Assembly (NCBI GenBank): GCA_022376925.1
Contig: JAIOJX010000004.1
Coordinates: 172,451,501-172,515,500 of the forward strand
Reading direction: 5' to 3'
Length of the DNA: 64,000 bases
Origin: Tragulus kanchil
Lineage: Eukaryota > Chordata > Mammalia > Artiodactyla > Tragulidae
Positions 21,696 through 32,960 of the stretch are shown here, piece by piece; the stretch's first letter is position 1; every line of letters begins with the position of its first letter. The notes under the pieces are model-generated. The model ran no database searches. It saw nothing but the letters and a program-made list of their open reading frames with translations, and was not told the DNA's origin. Made by a program: the position numbers and the translations under genes.

Positions 21696-23955
21696 TTGAC
21701 AACTCGTCCGGCTGGCTCGGAATGGGCCGCGCGGGCGGCCGGGCCGCCTCGGGCTCGGTCCGGGCCCCGCCCGCCCGGGGCCCTCGGCCGGGCCCCCTCT
21801 CGCTGCGCTCCCCCTGCGCGGCCCGGCAGGCGCCCGGCGGGCCGCGCTCGCCGCTTGCTGCAGTAGCTGCTCCGGGTCGTATTTCCACATTCCTGAACCC
21901 AGCCGAGTCCTTACCTGTTGAGCTGCGCTCTCCTTTAGACACAATCTGTCTCGGCCTCGCTCGAAGTCGGGGGTGGGGTGGGGTGCAGTACGACCACGGG
22001 GGCTGCGGGGCACCTCGCCCGCCCGGATGCGCCCTGCGGGCCTACTGTGCGCCGCCAAGGTGGGGAGGCAGGCGGGTGGCAGCCACCCGCACAGCCGGCG
22101 AACAGCCCGAGGGAGGGCCCGCCCAGGTGCCTCCGGCTGAGCCTGCGGCCTCCCGGGCAGAGAGCTCGAAGCAGACCGGAGAATAATTTCTTCCACCACC
22201 CCTCCGTCTGTTGCCTCCTCTGCCATTTAACAGACGGAGAGACTGAGGCCCAGGGCCGGCAGGGACCGAGGCCAGTGGCCACAAAGGCAGCCCGGAAACT
22301 CCCCGTCCCTCCTCAGCTCTGCAGGCCTGGGCGGGCGTGTCTGCGGCCGCGGGTGGCTGTGTATTGTGGGTCTGTGTGCAGGCTGTCCCTGCGTGTTTGT
22401 CTACGGCAGGTGAGCGTGCTGCGGGGTGGGGGTGGGGAGGAGGCACTGCTTTCCAGACCCTCCAGGAGCCCCCGTGGCTCCTACCCGTGCCTGCTAAAGT
22501 CACAGGCAATCCCCCGCTCTCACTCGGCCTGCCCTGGGCTGCCTGGTCCTTAGCGCCAGTCTTGTGGCCTTCTGGTGACCCTGCAGATGAGTGCCTTCAC
22601 TTTTCTCATTTGAAGGGCTAGGAAAAGATGGCCCGAGGGAGGCCAGGCCACTGTCCACAAGGGTAAATGGCAGAGCTGGGACATCCACCCCCACCCCTCT
22701 CTCACAGTGGCTCCGCAGCCGGTCGTCTGAAAGCAACCCACCCCTGCCTAGGGACGAGAGGAGGGAGCGGAGAGGATGCCCACCTGGGCTCCCAGAGCCG
22801 GGGCCAGGGCTCAGGGAGGAAAGGGATTGACAACTCGTCCGGCTGGCTCGGAATGGGCCGCGCGGGCGGCCGGGCCGCCTCGGGCTCGGTCCGGGCCCCG
22901 CCCGCCCGGGGCCCTCGGCCGGGCCCCCTCTCGCTGCGCTCCCCCTGCGCGGCCCGGCAGGCGCCCGGCGGGCCGCGCTCGCCGCTTGCTGCAGTAGCTG
23001 CTCCGGGTCGTATTTCCACATTCCTGAACCCAGCCGAGTCCTTACCTGTTGAGCTGCGCTCTCCTTTAGACACAATCTGTCTCGGCCTCGCTCGAAGTCG
23101 GGGGTGGGGTGGGGTGCAGTACGACCACGGGGGCTGCGGGGCACCTCGCCCGCCCGGATGCGCCCTGCGGGCCTACTGTGCGCCGCCAAGGTGGGGAGGC
23201 AGGCGGGTGGCAGCCACCCGCACAGCCGGCGAACAGCCCGAGGGAGGGCCCGCCCAGGTGCCTCCGGCTGAGCCTGCGGCCTCCCGGGCAGAGAGCTCGA
23301 AGCAGACCGGAGAATAATTTCTTCCACCACCGCTCCGTCTGTTGCCTCCTCTGCCATTTAACAGACGGAGAGACTGAGGCCCAGGGCCGGCAGGGACCGA
23401 GGCCAGTGGCCACAAAGGCAGCCCGGAAACTCCCCGTCCCTCCTCAGCTCTGCAGGCCTGGGCGGGCGTGTCTGCGGCCGCGGGTGGCTGTGTATTGTGG
23501 GTCTGTGTGCAGGCTGTCCCTGCGTGTTTGTCTACGGCAGGTGAGCGTGCTGCGGGGTGGGGGTGGGGAGGAGGCACTGCTTTCCAGACCCTCCAGGAGC
23601 CCCCGTGGCTCCTACCCGTGCCTGCTAAAGTCACAGGCAATCCCCCGCTCTCACTCGGCCTGCCCTGGGCTGCCTGGTCCTTAGCGCCAGTCTTGTGGCC
23701 TTCTGGTGACCCTGCAGATGAGTGCCTTCACTTTTCTCATTTGAAGGGCTAGGAAAAGATGGCCCGAGGGAGGCCAGGCCACTGTCCACAAGGGTAAATG
23801 GCAGAGCTGGGACATCCACCCCCACCCCTCTCTCACAGTGGCTCCGCAGCCGGTCGTCTGAAAGCACCCCTCCCCCTGCCTAGGGACGAGAGGAGGGAGC
23901 GGAGAGGATGCCCACCTGGGCTCCCAGAGCCGGGGCCAGGGCTCGAGGGGGACGT
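21696..23955 (+). repeat. Tandem duplication 5 (1.13 kb unit) at start of intron 1
   Basis: Copy A 21696-22826, copy B 22827 to about 23955. One internal C/G substitution (22200 versus 23331). The last 100 bases of A differ from B by clustered indels (AACCCACCCC versus ACCCCTCCCCC near 22735, then divergence after GGCCAGGGCTC). It starts 531 bases after the exon 1 donor and does not include the exon. Confidence 0.95.
22195..22290 (+). repeat. MIR-like fragment (second copy 23326-23421)
   Basis: CATTTAACAGACGGAGAGAC then TGAGGCCCAGGGCCGG and GGCCAGTGGCCACAAAGGCA follow the MIR core order. It is repeated by duplication 5. Confidence 0.55.
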
Positions 23956-24280
23956 GGCCACAAGGCTCTGACTAGCAGGTGCTTCCTGGGCACCCCCATC
24001 GATGGGGCTGAAGCGCTCGCCGCCCTGGCCGGGAGGGTGGCCGGCAGGGTGGCCGGCGTCTATGCAGAGAAGACCCAGGGAGTGAGACCAGCCTGTGTGC
24101 CCAGGTGCCTGTGCCAGCCTCCCGGGGCGGGTGAGAGACCGCCGGGTGGTGCCCCCCCCCCCCCGTCCTCTGCCCACACCATGGGGCCCTGGATGGGGAA
24201 CCTCCTCCCTCTGGCGTGCCCCTTAAAACATACACTCTCCCTGTCATAGCGGGGAAGAAGATGGGGTCCCTCTACACCCC

Positions 24281-26580
24281 TGTGGAACCACATCCAGAGA
24301 GCCAGAGAGTCACCCTGGCATCTGCCGAGGGGAGGCGGGGAGCGAGGGCACTCAGCCCCAGCCCCCATGGCACTGGTGGTGCCCGCGTTGGCACAAAGGG
24401 GCTGCTTTCTTCGAAGGCCACCTTGGCTGCGCGAGGCAGGAGGAGGGGCGGCTGTGCCAGACGTGACCTAAGGGGCTAAGTGACCTGAAGCCTGGGGCGC
24501 CACCCCTCACCCCTCACTGGGCGGCTTTGGGTGAGCTCTTCTGAAAGATGGGGCAACAGGAGCCCTTCCTTTCTGGGTGCTGAGAAGGTCAGTCCTGGGG
24601 GCCTTCGCTCTGGGGGTGGAGGGTGTCCCGAGAAAGTCAGCCCTTTCTTATTGTTAATGAGGAGCAGCCACCGCAGGCCCCTGGGGACTCCTCCAAGACC
24701 ACAGACGCCCAGGAGCGGGGACTTCAGGGTCAGACACGTTCCAAGTGGACCTCTGACATCTTGTGGACTGGGGCACTGTTCTGCAATCACATGGGCTCCC
24801 CTGCCTGTGTCTCCTTGTTTGTGAGTGTTCTGGGGGGCTTCCCTCACCCCCATCTCAACAGGGCGCACGCGTGCACACGCACACACACACACACACGCCC
24901 CTCATGCCCAGATTTCAGTGCACATGTGCAGGCTGGGGGAGCCCCTGGTTGGGCAGGAATGGAGAGTTCAGCCCTGGGAATTCTTTCGCAGGCTGGGGCT
25001 TCATGAGCAGGCGTGCCTTGGATTTGGGGTGATTTATAAACAAATGGCTTTGAAAGTGAGCAGCCTCTAGGTGCAGCCCCGAAGGAGGCGGGAGGCACCA
25101 CCGGGAGGCCGCGCACGCTCTGCCCCATGGAACTGGGGCGGTGAAGTCCCGGGAGGGGCCTTGTTCCGTGACCTCCTCCTGCTCTTGGCAGAAGGGCCGG
25201 GAGGCCTGAGGGTGGAGAAGGCAGCCGCGTCCCCCTGGAGCCGGGGACAAGTCTCCGTGTGGGGTCCTGAGGCCAGAAGCCCTATTCCCCTGGGCGACTG
25301 GTGTCCCTGCACAGGCCTCTCTTACTGATTGCCGTCCCTCTTTGTGCCTTGACTCCCTCTTGAGGGGTCTGCACTGAATCTGGAGAGACATTGGTGGGCT
25401 TGGTAGACAATAGGAGATGGGACTCAACACCCATGTGGAACCCCGGGCCAGAGAGTCACCCTGGCATCTGCCGAGGGGAGGCGGGGAGCGAGGGCACTCA
25501 GCCCCAGCCCCCATGGCACTGGTGGTGCCCGCGTTGGCACAAAGGGGCTGCTTTCTTCGAAGGCCACCTTGGCTGCGCGAGGCAGGAGGAGGGGCGGCTG
25601 TGCCAGACGTGACCTAAGGGGCTAAGTGACCTGAAGCCTGGGCGCCACCCTCACCCCTCACTGGGCGGCTTTGGGTGAGCTCTTCTGAAAGATGGGGCAA
25701 CAGGAGCCCTTCCTTTCTGGGTGCTGAGAAGGTCAGTCCTGGGGGCCTTCGCTCTGGGGGTGGAGGGTGTCCCGAGAAAGTCAGCCCTTTCTTATTGTTA
25801 ATGAGGAGCAGCCACCGCAGGCCCCTGGGGACTCCTCCAAGACCACAGACGCCCAGGAGCGGGGACTTCAGGGTCAGACACGTTCCAAGTGGACCTCTGA
25901 CATCTTGTGGACTGGGGCACTGTTCTGCAATCACATGGGCTCCCCTGCCTGTGTCTCCTTGTTTGTGAGTGTTCTGGGGGGCTTCCCTCACCCCCATCTC
26001 AACAGGGCGCACGCGTGCACACGCACACACACACACACACGCCCCTCATGCCCAGATTTCAGTGCACATGTGCAGGCTGGGGGAGCCCCTGGTTGGGCAG
26101 GAATGGAGAGTTCAGCCCTGGGAATTCTTTCGCAGGCTGGGGCTTCATGAGCAGGCGTGCCTTGGATTTGGGGTGATTTATAAACAAATGGCTTTGAAAG
26201 TGAGCAGCCTCTAGGTGCAGCCCCGAAGGAGGCGGGAGGCACCACCGGGAGGCCGCGCACGCTCTGCCCCATGGAACTGGGGCGGTGAAGTCCCGGGAGG
26301 GGCCTTGTTCCGTGACCTCCTCCTGCTCTTGGCAGAAGGGCCGGGAGGCCTGAGGGTGGAGAAGGCAGCCGCGTCCCCCTGGAGCCGGGGACAAGTCTCC
26401 GTGTGGGGTCCTGAGGCCAGAAGCCCTATTCCCCTGGGCGACTGGTGTCCCTGCACAGGCCTCTCTTACTGATTGCCGTCCCTCTTTGTGCCTTGACTCC
26501 CTCTTGAGGGGTCTGCACTGAATCTGGAGAGACATTGGTGGGCTTGGTAGACAATAGGAGATGGGACTCAACACCCATGT
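24281..26580 (+). repeat. Tandem duplication 6 (about 1.15 kb unit)
   Basis: Copy A 24281-25433, copy B 25434-26580. The first 220 bases of B have lost bases relative to A: seven near 25445, one G near 25640 and one C near 25648. Copy A is clean to its end. Each copy includes the same (CA)n tract and a MIR-like remnant. Confidence 0.95.
24871..24897 (+). repeat. (CA)n microsatellite (second copy 26015-26042)
   Basis: GTGCACACGCACACACACAC run in intron 1, present in both copies of duplication 6 with equal length, which is unexpected for an old duplication containing a microsatellite. Confidence 0.9.
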
Positions 26581-26869
26581 TTGGGGCTTTAAAGAAATCA
26601 CTGGAAGGAGGATTGTGCAGAGACGTGTGCTCTCCCACGCACTCTCCCAACCAGCCCCCAGAGGCCTGCAAAAGAAGTAAGATAGAGGAAGCCAGAATTG
26701 GGGGTCTCCGGGCGCTTGTTCCGGACATGTTTCCACTTCAGGCTCTCTACCAAGGCTCAGAGGTAGAACCCCGCAGAGAGCCCCTGGGCTGGTGCATGGG
26801 TGAGCCCTACTGCGGGGAGCCTGGCCGGCCAGGCCAGGGAGTGCCTGCGACCCGCAGCCAGCCTCAGCA

Positions 26870-28420
26870 GACCCAGGGGCGCACGCGGGCAGAGGCGCCG
26901 CGCACCCACCTGCGCGCTCACCGAAGCGCCCACGCCGCCTCAGGCACGCACAGACACAAACAGGCACGTGCTTGCACACAAGAGCCCACAGCGCCGAGCC
27001 CGGCCCCCCAGAGGAGCGCGCGCCCCCGCGCGGTTATCCCGCGAGGCCTCCCCCCAGGTGCACCCTCCAGAGCGGCCGGCGCGCTGTGGCTGCTGAAACC
27101 GGTGGGGAGTCGTCCGAGCCAAGGCGGTTTGGGCAAGCCCTGGAGGCGGCTCCCGCCGCACGCTTCGGTCAGCCACCCCTTTAAAAAAACCCGCCCGCGG
27201 AGGAGGCGGATGTAGGGGTGGCCCGTCCAATGGCAGCTGGGCGCCTCGGGAGACTTGAAGACGTGAGGCAGAGCAAGCGACAGAGCTGGTTCCGACCGAT
27301 CGACGGACGCAGGGCCAGGCGGCGGCCGAGGCGCACTCGCTGCCCGCTGCCCGCTGCCCGCTCCCCGCCGGGCACTCCAGCCCGAGCGTCAGCGAGATGC
27401 GCGACTCTGGAGGCGGGGCCCGGGAGACCACTGCGCCGGGGCCCGCGCGCTCGGGTCCCTAGCGCCCGGCTCCGCCGCCCCACCTTGCGAGGGCCGCGGA
27501 GACCCCGGCACCAGCTGGTCCACGCGCCTGCCCGCGGGGCCTGCGCAGCCCCGCCAGGAGCGCCGGCCCGCCATGCCCCTGCTGTCGCCGCGCAGCGCGC
27601 TCCTCTCCGTCTATTGCCCGCAGATCTTTCTCATCCTGTCCAGCGGCAGCTACCTGTGAGTGCCGCGGGCCGCACGCGGGGTGGACGGGTGGGGGCCCCC
27701 TCCCGTGAAGCTGGGCGAGCCAGGAACACCGAAGTGAGGTCCCTGGGCGGGCGCCGGATGCCCGGCACGCGCGGGAGCGGGGATACTTTGGGTCCTCTCG
27801 CCGGCCCGAGGCGCCGAGGTTGAGGCACTGGGCAGCGGCTCAGGCAGTGAGAAGTTCTGGCTTTGAGGTCAGAGAAAGGATGGCCCGCTGGAGGCCTGTC
27901 GGAGCCCGTTTAGACCTGAACGCGCACACCGAGCGCGAGGTCGGGAGGGCGCGCGAACAGCGCGAAGATTCCCTGCGCCTCCAGCCGAGTTCTGGACGGA
28001 CAAGATCCTCCCTCCTATACAGACCCGCGCGGCCCCCGCCGCCGTGCCGCACTGCGAGCCGAACGCGCGCATCCACCGCCGTGGACACACTGCACGCACG
28101 TGCACACCACGGCCACCGGACAGCACCCGAGCTGTCCTCCGAGCGGGCTGTGGTTTCGCGGGGCGCTCTGCCGCGCGCAGCGGCCGGACCCTCGCTGCCG
28201 CCGACTCCCCACCTGGGACGAGCGGGCGCGCGGGGCTGGCTAGGGGCAGGCTGCGCTGCGCTCCGGCGTCCCGGCCGAGGCTGCGCGAGGAGCGCGGCCC
28301 CGCGTGTGCGTCGGACCGGGCGGCGCCCGCGGGGCTCCGGGGTGCTCCCGGCAGGGCCCGAGCGGGCCCAGGGAGCGGAGGGGCGCTTCGGCGCAGCGGT
28401 AGCTTCGCCGGATTCCTAAT
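26870..28420 (+). promoter_or_regulatory. WNT7B: Second CpG island / alternative WNT7B promoter
   Basis: Dense CpG sequence surrounding the alternative first exon at 27573. It contains a TTTAAAA-type A/T element at 27180-27188, a CCAAT box at 27227-27231, several GC boxes, and a short CTGCCCG-type tandem at about 27341-27362. The placement about 350 bases upstream of the alternative ATG fits a promoter. The TATA-like and CCAAT elements are in the reverse of the usual order, so I do not claim a specific start site. Confidence 0.6.
27573..27655 (+). CDS. WNT7B: WNT7B alternative first coding exon
   Basis: An alternative N-terminus of 27 codons plus two bases, beginning MPLLSPRSALLSVYCPQIF and ending SSGSY. 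It has a hydrophobic centre that could serve as a signal peptide in place of the canonical exon. The ATG has G at -3 (GCCATGC). The donor is CT followed by GTGAGT at 27656, the same phase 2 as canonical exon 1. Splicing to 54677 gives Leu-Ala-Leu-Ser-Ser, continuous with the mature protein. As I recall, an alternative human WNT7B isoform has a closely similar N-terminus, which makes this an orthologous exon and not chance. It lies in its own CpG island 6.4 kb downstream of the first promoter. Residue 2 (P) and the hydrophobic segment differ slightly from my memory of human. Expression cannot be judged from sequence. Confidence 0.85.
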
Positions 28421-28870
28421 GGGACGCATATGCTCTGGCCTCTGATTTAAAAAGACGTTTGATTTATGGAACCGCCGTTTGGGGGAATTTAAGCTGGATG
28501 CTACTGATTAAACCTCAGAGCCAGTCCTCCCTCCCCTTCTCCCCGCCCCTCCCCCTCCCCGTCCTTTACACGCGGGCCACGTCCGGGGTCGCCTCACGCG
28601 GCCAGAGGGCGCAGCCGCTGCCTTCCCGCTCCCGGGCCACCGCCTCCTCCCGCGCGGCCGCAGTCCTAATAAATCGCCGCGCCCCCACCCCCTTTTAATA
28701 GAGACGCAGCCAATTTCTCCTCCAGTTCCTAGGAAATTACTATCCTACCAGTTTTCCTTCTATAAATAGTCGCGCATCTTGAAACAAAAGTTCGCAACCG
28801 CAGCCAGATGCTGCGAGGCCCGCGGTTTCCCGGGCTGTGGAACATAATTACAAGGTCCGGGCCCAGAGAG
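28420..28870. promoter_or_regulatory. AT-rich candidate enhancer just downstream of alternative exon
   Basis: An abrupt AT-rich island next to a CpG island, carrying several unbroken A/T motifs. These include TTTAAAAAG and GATTTATGG near 28446-28467, TGATTAAAC near 28505, CCTAATAAATC near 28663, TTTTAATAG near 28693, CTATAAATAG at 28760-28769 (a perfect CTA(A/T)4TAG MEF2-type site that also reads as a TATA box), and CATAATTACA near 28844 (homeodomain-type). No repeat family is recognisable. The motif density suggests a regulatory element of WNT7B, but this is inference. Confidence 0.4.
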
Positions 28871-30327
28871 CGCTCCAGGCCCGGCGGGCAGCCCCGGCTG
28901 GCTGCGGAGGCATCGCCTGGGGGCTGGCGGGGAGAGCAGGCGGCCGGGCAGGGCGCGGAGCCGGGTGGGACTGCCTGATCGTGGGGACTCTGGTAGAAGA
29001 GTGCCAGGCCAGAGCGTCCTGCTTCTGGCGTCCTTCCGGGGATACAGATGGACTCAGGCGGTCTTGAAGTTTCCGTCTCCGGTTCTCAGAGATAGGAGGA
29101 GGTGGAGACGCCTCCTGCTCCCCAGAACCGCCAGCATGTCCATCTCACGCCTTGCAGGAGAATAGCAGCGACTCTGGTACACGGGTCACTTTTGGAGCCA
29201 GCTGGCTGAGGTCTGGTGGAAGGGGAGGTGGTGTCCAGGGACGGGAAACCAGGAGTCCTTCCCTGGGTGGTTTGGAGCAAGGACCTGGGAGGTGGAGGTG
29301 GGCTCCGGCCTCAGGAGTGGGTGAGAGTGGGGTGCCAGGGCAGCAGCTGAGGGTCCTGGGGCAGGTGGTGGCCAGGCTGCCCCCGCAGACCCTGAGTTCT
29401 CCCCTGGGGTTGGCCCCCCGGACCAGGCCTGCGGTGACTACCATCCGTGCCCACAGAGGCTCACTCCACACACTTCAGAGTGTGCGCCGCCGGCTTTGTT
29501 GGCAGAAATCCTCCTAAGGCGACAGCTTTCCCGAACGTTCCTGGGCCAGCACCGGGCCTGGGATGGGGGGTGCTGCGGAGAGCAGTGCCAGCCCCGGCCC
29601 CTGCCCTGCCTTCAGCCCCGTGTGTGTGTGTGTGTGTGTGTGTGTGTCCGTCCAGCCTGACCTCCGCCCCCGGGGGGCTGTCAGCCTCCTGAGCAGAGGC
29701 CGAGGCAGCCCCAGCGTTCCTGAGAGGGAGGGAGGGAGGGGCCGGCGTCTCTGGTCTCTCCCCTGCCTGCTGCTGGGCTCGGGGCTGACGTGAGATGCGG
29801 CGTGTTGGCAGCCGGGCCTCCATGATGCAAAGGAAGGTGAGTGTGAGAAGACGCGTGGGGGGTCTGTGAGCCTTGGTCTGGACGCAGGCGGTCAGCAGGT
29901 GAGGCTGCGGAGTGCTCCCGGCACGGTCGGGGTGAGCAGGAAGGTCAGCGCTGTGGGATCTGAGGATGCCAGGGGCAGGAGGGGCCCGGGGAGGAGGCGT
30001 CTTTCTGCTCCAGAGAACTTTCCAGAAGGCATCCACGGCTGGGATCACAAGCCCTGGCGGACAATTGATCCTGCCCCTTTCATCTGGGCTGCGCTCCCGG
30101 CGCCCCGTCCCAGGCTGTGGTCCGCGCACGGCGGATCCCAGACGCATGCCTGGGCCGCTGCCACTGATCTGGTCGGACGGGTGTGCCGGCCTGGAAGAGC
30201 CCCGAGCCCCCGCCGGCCTCCGAGCGCGGACCGGCCGGCCATCCGGGCAGCCCCGGCGGGCACTGCCTGCCTCTGCTGTCAGAAGAGGCACTCTCAGGGC
30301 CAGTGGGGGTCAGCGGGGCCTCTGGGA
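28871..30327. other. Intron 1 of WNT7B, single copy
   Basis: GC-rich intronic DNA with the (TG)n tract and a GGGA run at about 29727-29740 that could form a G-quadruplex. No exon recognised. Confidence 0.6.
29620..29648 (+). repeat. (TG)n microsatellite
   Basis: About 14 uninterrupted TG units in intron 1, single copy. Confidence 0.95.
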
Positions 30328-32500
30328 GGGCAGGTGGGAGACCCAGGCCGAGGGGGAGACCTGCCGTGTCGGGTTGACCGGCTTGGGGGCCCGACCGAGA
30401 CCTCCTGCCGGGACGAGGCTGGTCCCCTGTCCCGCGGGCAGGTCCCTTCCGGTCTCGGCCTCTCTCTCCCAGATGTGGGGGTTGGCTGCAATGATCCCCC
30501 CAGACCTTCCGGTGTGAATTTCTCATGGTGACCGCCGGCACTGGGGAGCCGAGTGAGTCATGGTGACGGGGCAGTTACTCACTGACCACCTGGCGGTGGG
30601 GGTGAGGGCGCTCACCGCTGCCCTGCCAGGGCTGGCCTCTTCCCGGCTCTGCCGCCGCGGCGTTACTGGTGGCGCCCGCCGCAGACCCAGGAGCCCTGTG
30701 GGCATGACCCTGGGGTGGGGGTTGCTGGATCAGGCCCGCGCCCGGGGCATCACGGCCCGCTGCAGGAGCCGGCGGCGGCTGCTGGTCCAGGCGAGGCAGC
30801 TCCCCGCCTGGGAGACTGTGTCTGCCCAGGTGTGGGAGCAACTCTGCTGTGTGGCCTCGCACCGGTCCACGGGCCTCTCTGGGCCTCAGTCTGCTTGTGG
30901 GCGTCGGTCGTTTGGAAATGGAGCTCCTTCGGCTGCAGGCTCGGGTCGGGCGCACACGCCCCTGGGATTCCAAAGCACGTGTGACTTGGTAGAGGGCTGT
31001 GCACCCCAGCCCTCGGAGCCGAGGAGCCTGACAGCATCTCGACCCCCAAGGGACCTCCAGCTCAGGATGGGCAGTCAAGCTGCTGTGGGCACACAGGACT
31101 TGGAGGCATCTCTGACCTGGGGGCGCGGCTCCGCGGCCGCTAAAGGGGGAGGCCGTGCCTCTGGACGTGGCTCCGTGGACCCTCTGTGTGGGGTGGAGGG
31201 TCGGCGGAAGAAAGTGGCTCCCTGCTTGCTTCCTCCTGGGGCTGCGTTAGGCCCTGCAGCTCTGCATGGAGCCCTCAGGAGAAGGGCTGTTCTCTGACCA
31301 GCTTTCACTTCTGTCCTTCTGAGCCGGGGCCCGAGGTGGCCCAGATACCAGGCCCACAGCTCTAGGACTGCCTGGGTGACCCCAGAATCAGGCCGGCCTG
31401 CCCCAAATGGCTGGGGGGGGTTGGGGCAGGTGGGAGACCCAGGCCGAGGGGGAGACCTGCCGTGTCGGGTTGACCGGCTTGGGGGCCCGACCGAGACCTC
31501 CTGCCGGGACGAGGCTGGTCCCCTGTCCCGCGGGCAGGTCCCTTCCGGTCTCGGCCTCTCTCTCCCAGATGTGGGGGTTGGCTGCAATGATCCCCCCAGA
31601 CCTTCCGGTGTGAATTTCTCATGGTGACCGCCGGCACTGGGGAGCCGAGTGAGTCATGGTGACGGGGCAGTTACTCACTGACCACCTGGCGGTGGGGGTG
31701 AGGGCGCTCACTGCTGCCCTGCCAGGGCTGGCCTCTTCCCGGCTCTGCCGCCGCGGCGTTACTGGTGGCGCCCGCCGCAGACCCAGGAGCCCTGTGGGCA
31801 TGACCCTGGGGTGGGGGTTGCTGGATCAGGCCCGCGCCCGGGGCATCACGGCCCGCTGCAGGAGCCGGCGGCAGCTGCTGGTCCAGGCGAGGCAGCTCCC
31901 CGCCTGGGAGACTGTGTCTGCCCAGGTGTGGGAGCAACTCTGCTGTGTGGCCTCGCACCGGTCCACGGGCCTCTCTGGGCCTCAGTCTGCTTGTGGGCGT
32001 CGGTCGTTTGGAAATGGAGCTCCTTCGGCTGCAGGCTCGGGTCGGGCGCACACGCCCCTGGGATTCCAAAGCACGTGTGACTTGGTAGAGGGCTGTGCAC
32101 CCCAGCCCTCGGAGCCGAGGAGCCTGACAGCATCTCGACCCCCAAGGGACCTCCAGCTCAGGATGGGCAGTCAAGCTGCTGTGGGCACACAGGACTTGGA
32201 GGCATCTCTGACCTGGGGGCGCGGCTCCGCGGCCGCTAAAGGGGGAGGCCGTGCCTCTGGACGTGGCTCCGTGGACCCTCTGTGTGGGGTGGAGGGTCGG
32301 CGGAAGAAAGTGGCTCCCTGCTTGCTTCCTCCTGGGGCTGCGTTAGGCCCTGCAGCTCTGCATGGAGCCCTCAGGAGAAGGGCTCGTTCTCTGACCAGCT
32401 TTCACTTCTGTCCTTCTGAGCCCGGGGGGCCCGAGGGTGGCCCAGATACCAGGCCCACAGCTCTAGGACTGCCTGGGTGCACCCCAGAACCTCAGCCGTG
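30328..32500 (+). repeat. Tandem duplication 7 (1.10 kb unit) in intron 1
   Basis: Copy A 30328-31423, copy B 31424 to about 32500. Two substitutions (C/T at 30616 versus 31712; G/A at 30777 versus 31873). In the last 120 bases A has repeated G/C-run deletions: one base near 31289, three G near 31325, one G near 31338, one C near 31379. Unique sequence follows copy B. Confidence 0.95.
30845..30920 (-). repeat. MIR-like fragment, inverted (second copy about 31941-32016)
   Basis: CTGCTGTGTGGCCTCGCACC and GCCTCTCTGGGCCTCAGTCT are inverted MIR core sequence. It is repeated by duplication 7. Confidence 0.5.
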
Positions 32501-32844
32501 TCCTCCGTACAGTGAGGGTCAGGGGAGCATTAACCTAGAGGGGTGTGAGAATTCAACAAGCAAATGCAGAGATGTGCTCAGCTGGCTATTGGGTATACAG
32601 GAAGTGCTCAGAGGATGGGGTTATTCTCAGCTATTAGGAGCAGGGAGGCTGGCCACCCATGACAAGGGGAGGCTTCGTGGCTATAGTTGTTCACGAATGA
32701 GGGGTGAACTCTTTAGGGTATCTTAGAGGGCTTCCTGGAGGAGGTGATATGTAGATAGGGTTTTGAGGATGGATAGGAGTTGCCCAGCCTAAACAGGAGC
32801 TTGAAAAAGATGGCTAGAAGAAGGAATAATATTCATTGTCCAAC

Positions 32845-32960
32845 ACATTCATCCTGGGCTCCTCTCCAGGGAACCTCACAGCATCCTTCTGAGGGGGACA
32901 AACACGGATACCAGGGTCCAGTAGAGAGGCCCTTTCCTGAGGTCACTCAGGCCCCAGGGC
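32845..32960 (+). repeat. MIR-like fragment
   Basis: CCTCACAGCATCCTTCTGAG, GACAAACACGGATACCAGGG and CTTTCCTGAGGTCACTCAGG match MIR order. Just left of it, 32725-32800 (GCTTCCTGGAGGAGGTGATA) resembles an old interspersed repeat that I cannot name. Confidence 0.5.

Noticed and set aside
24151..26042. CRISPR-like or other spaced direct repeat array
   Set aside because: The repeats are a C homopolymer, (CA)n tracts and the two copies of duplication 6; there is no repeat-spacer pattern.
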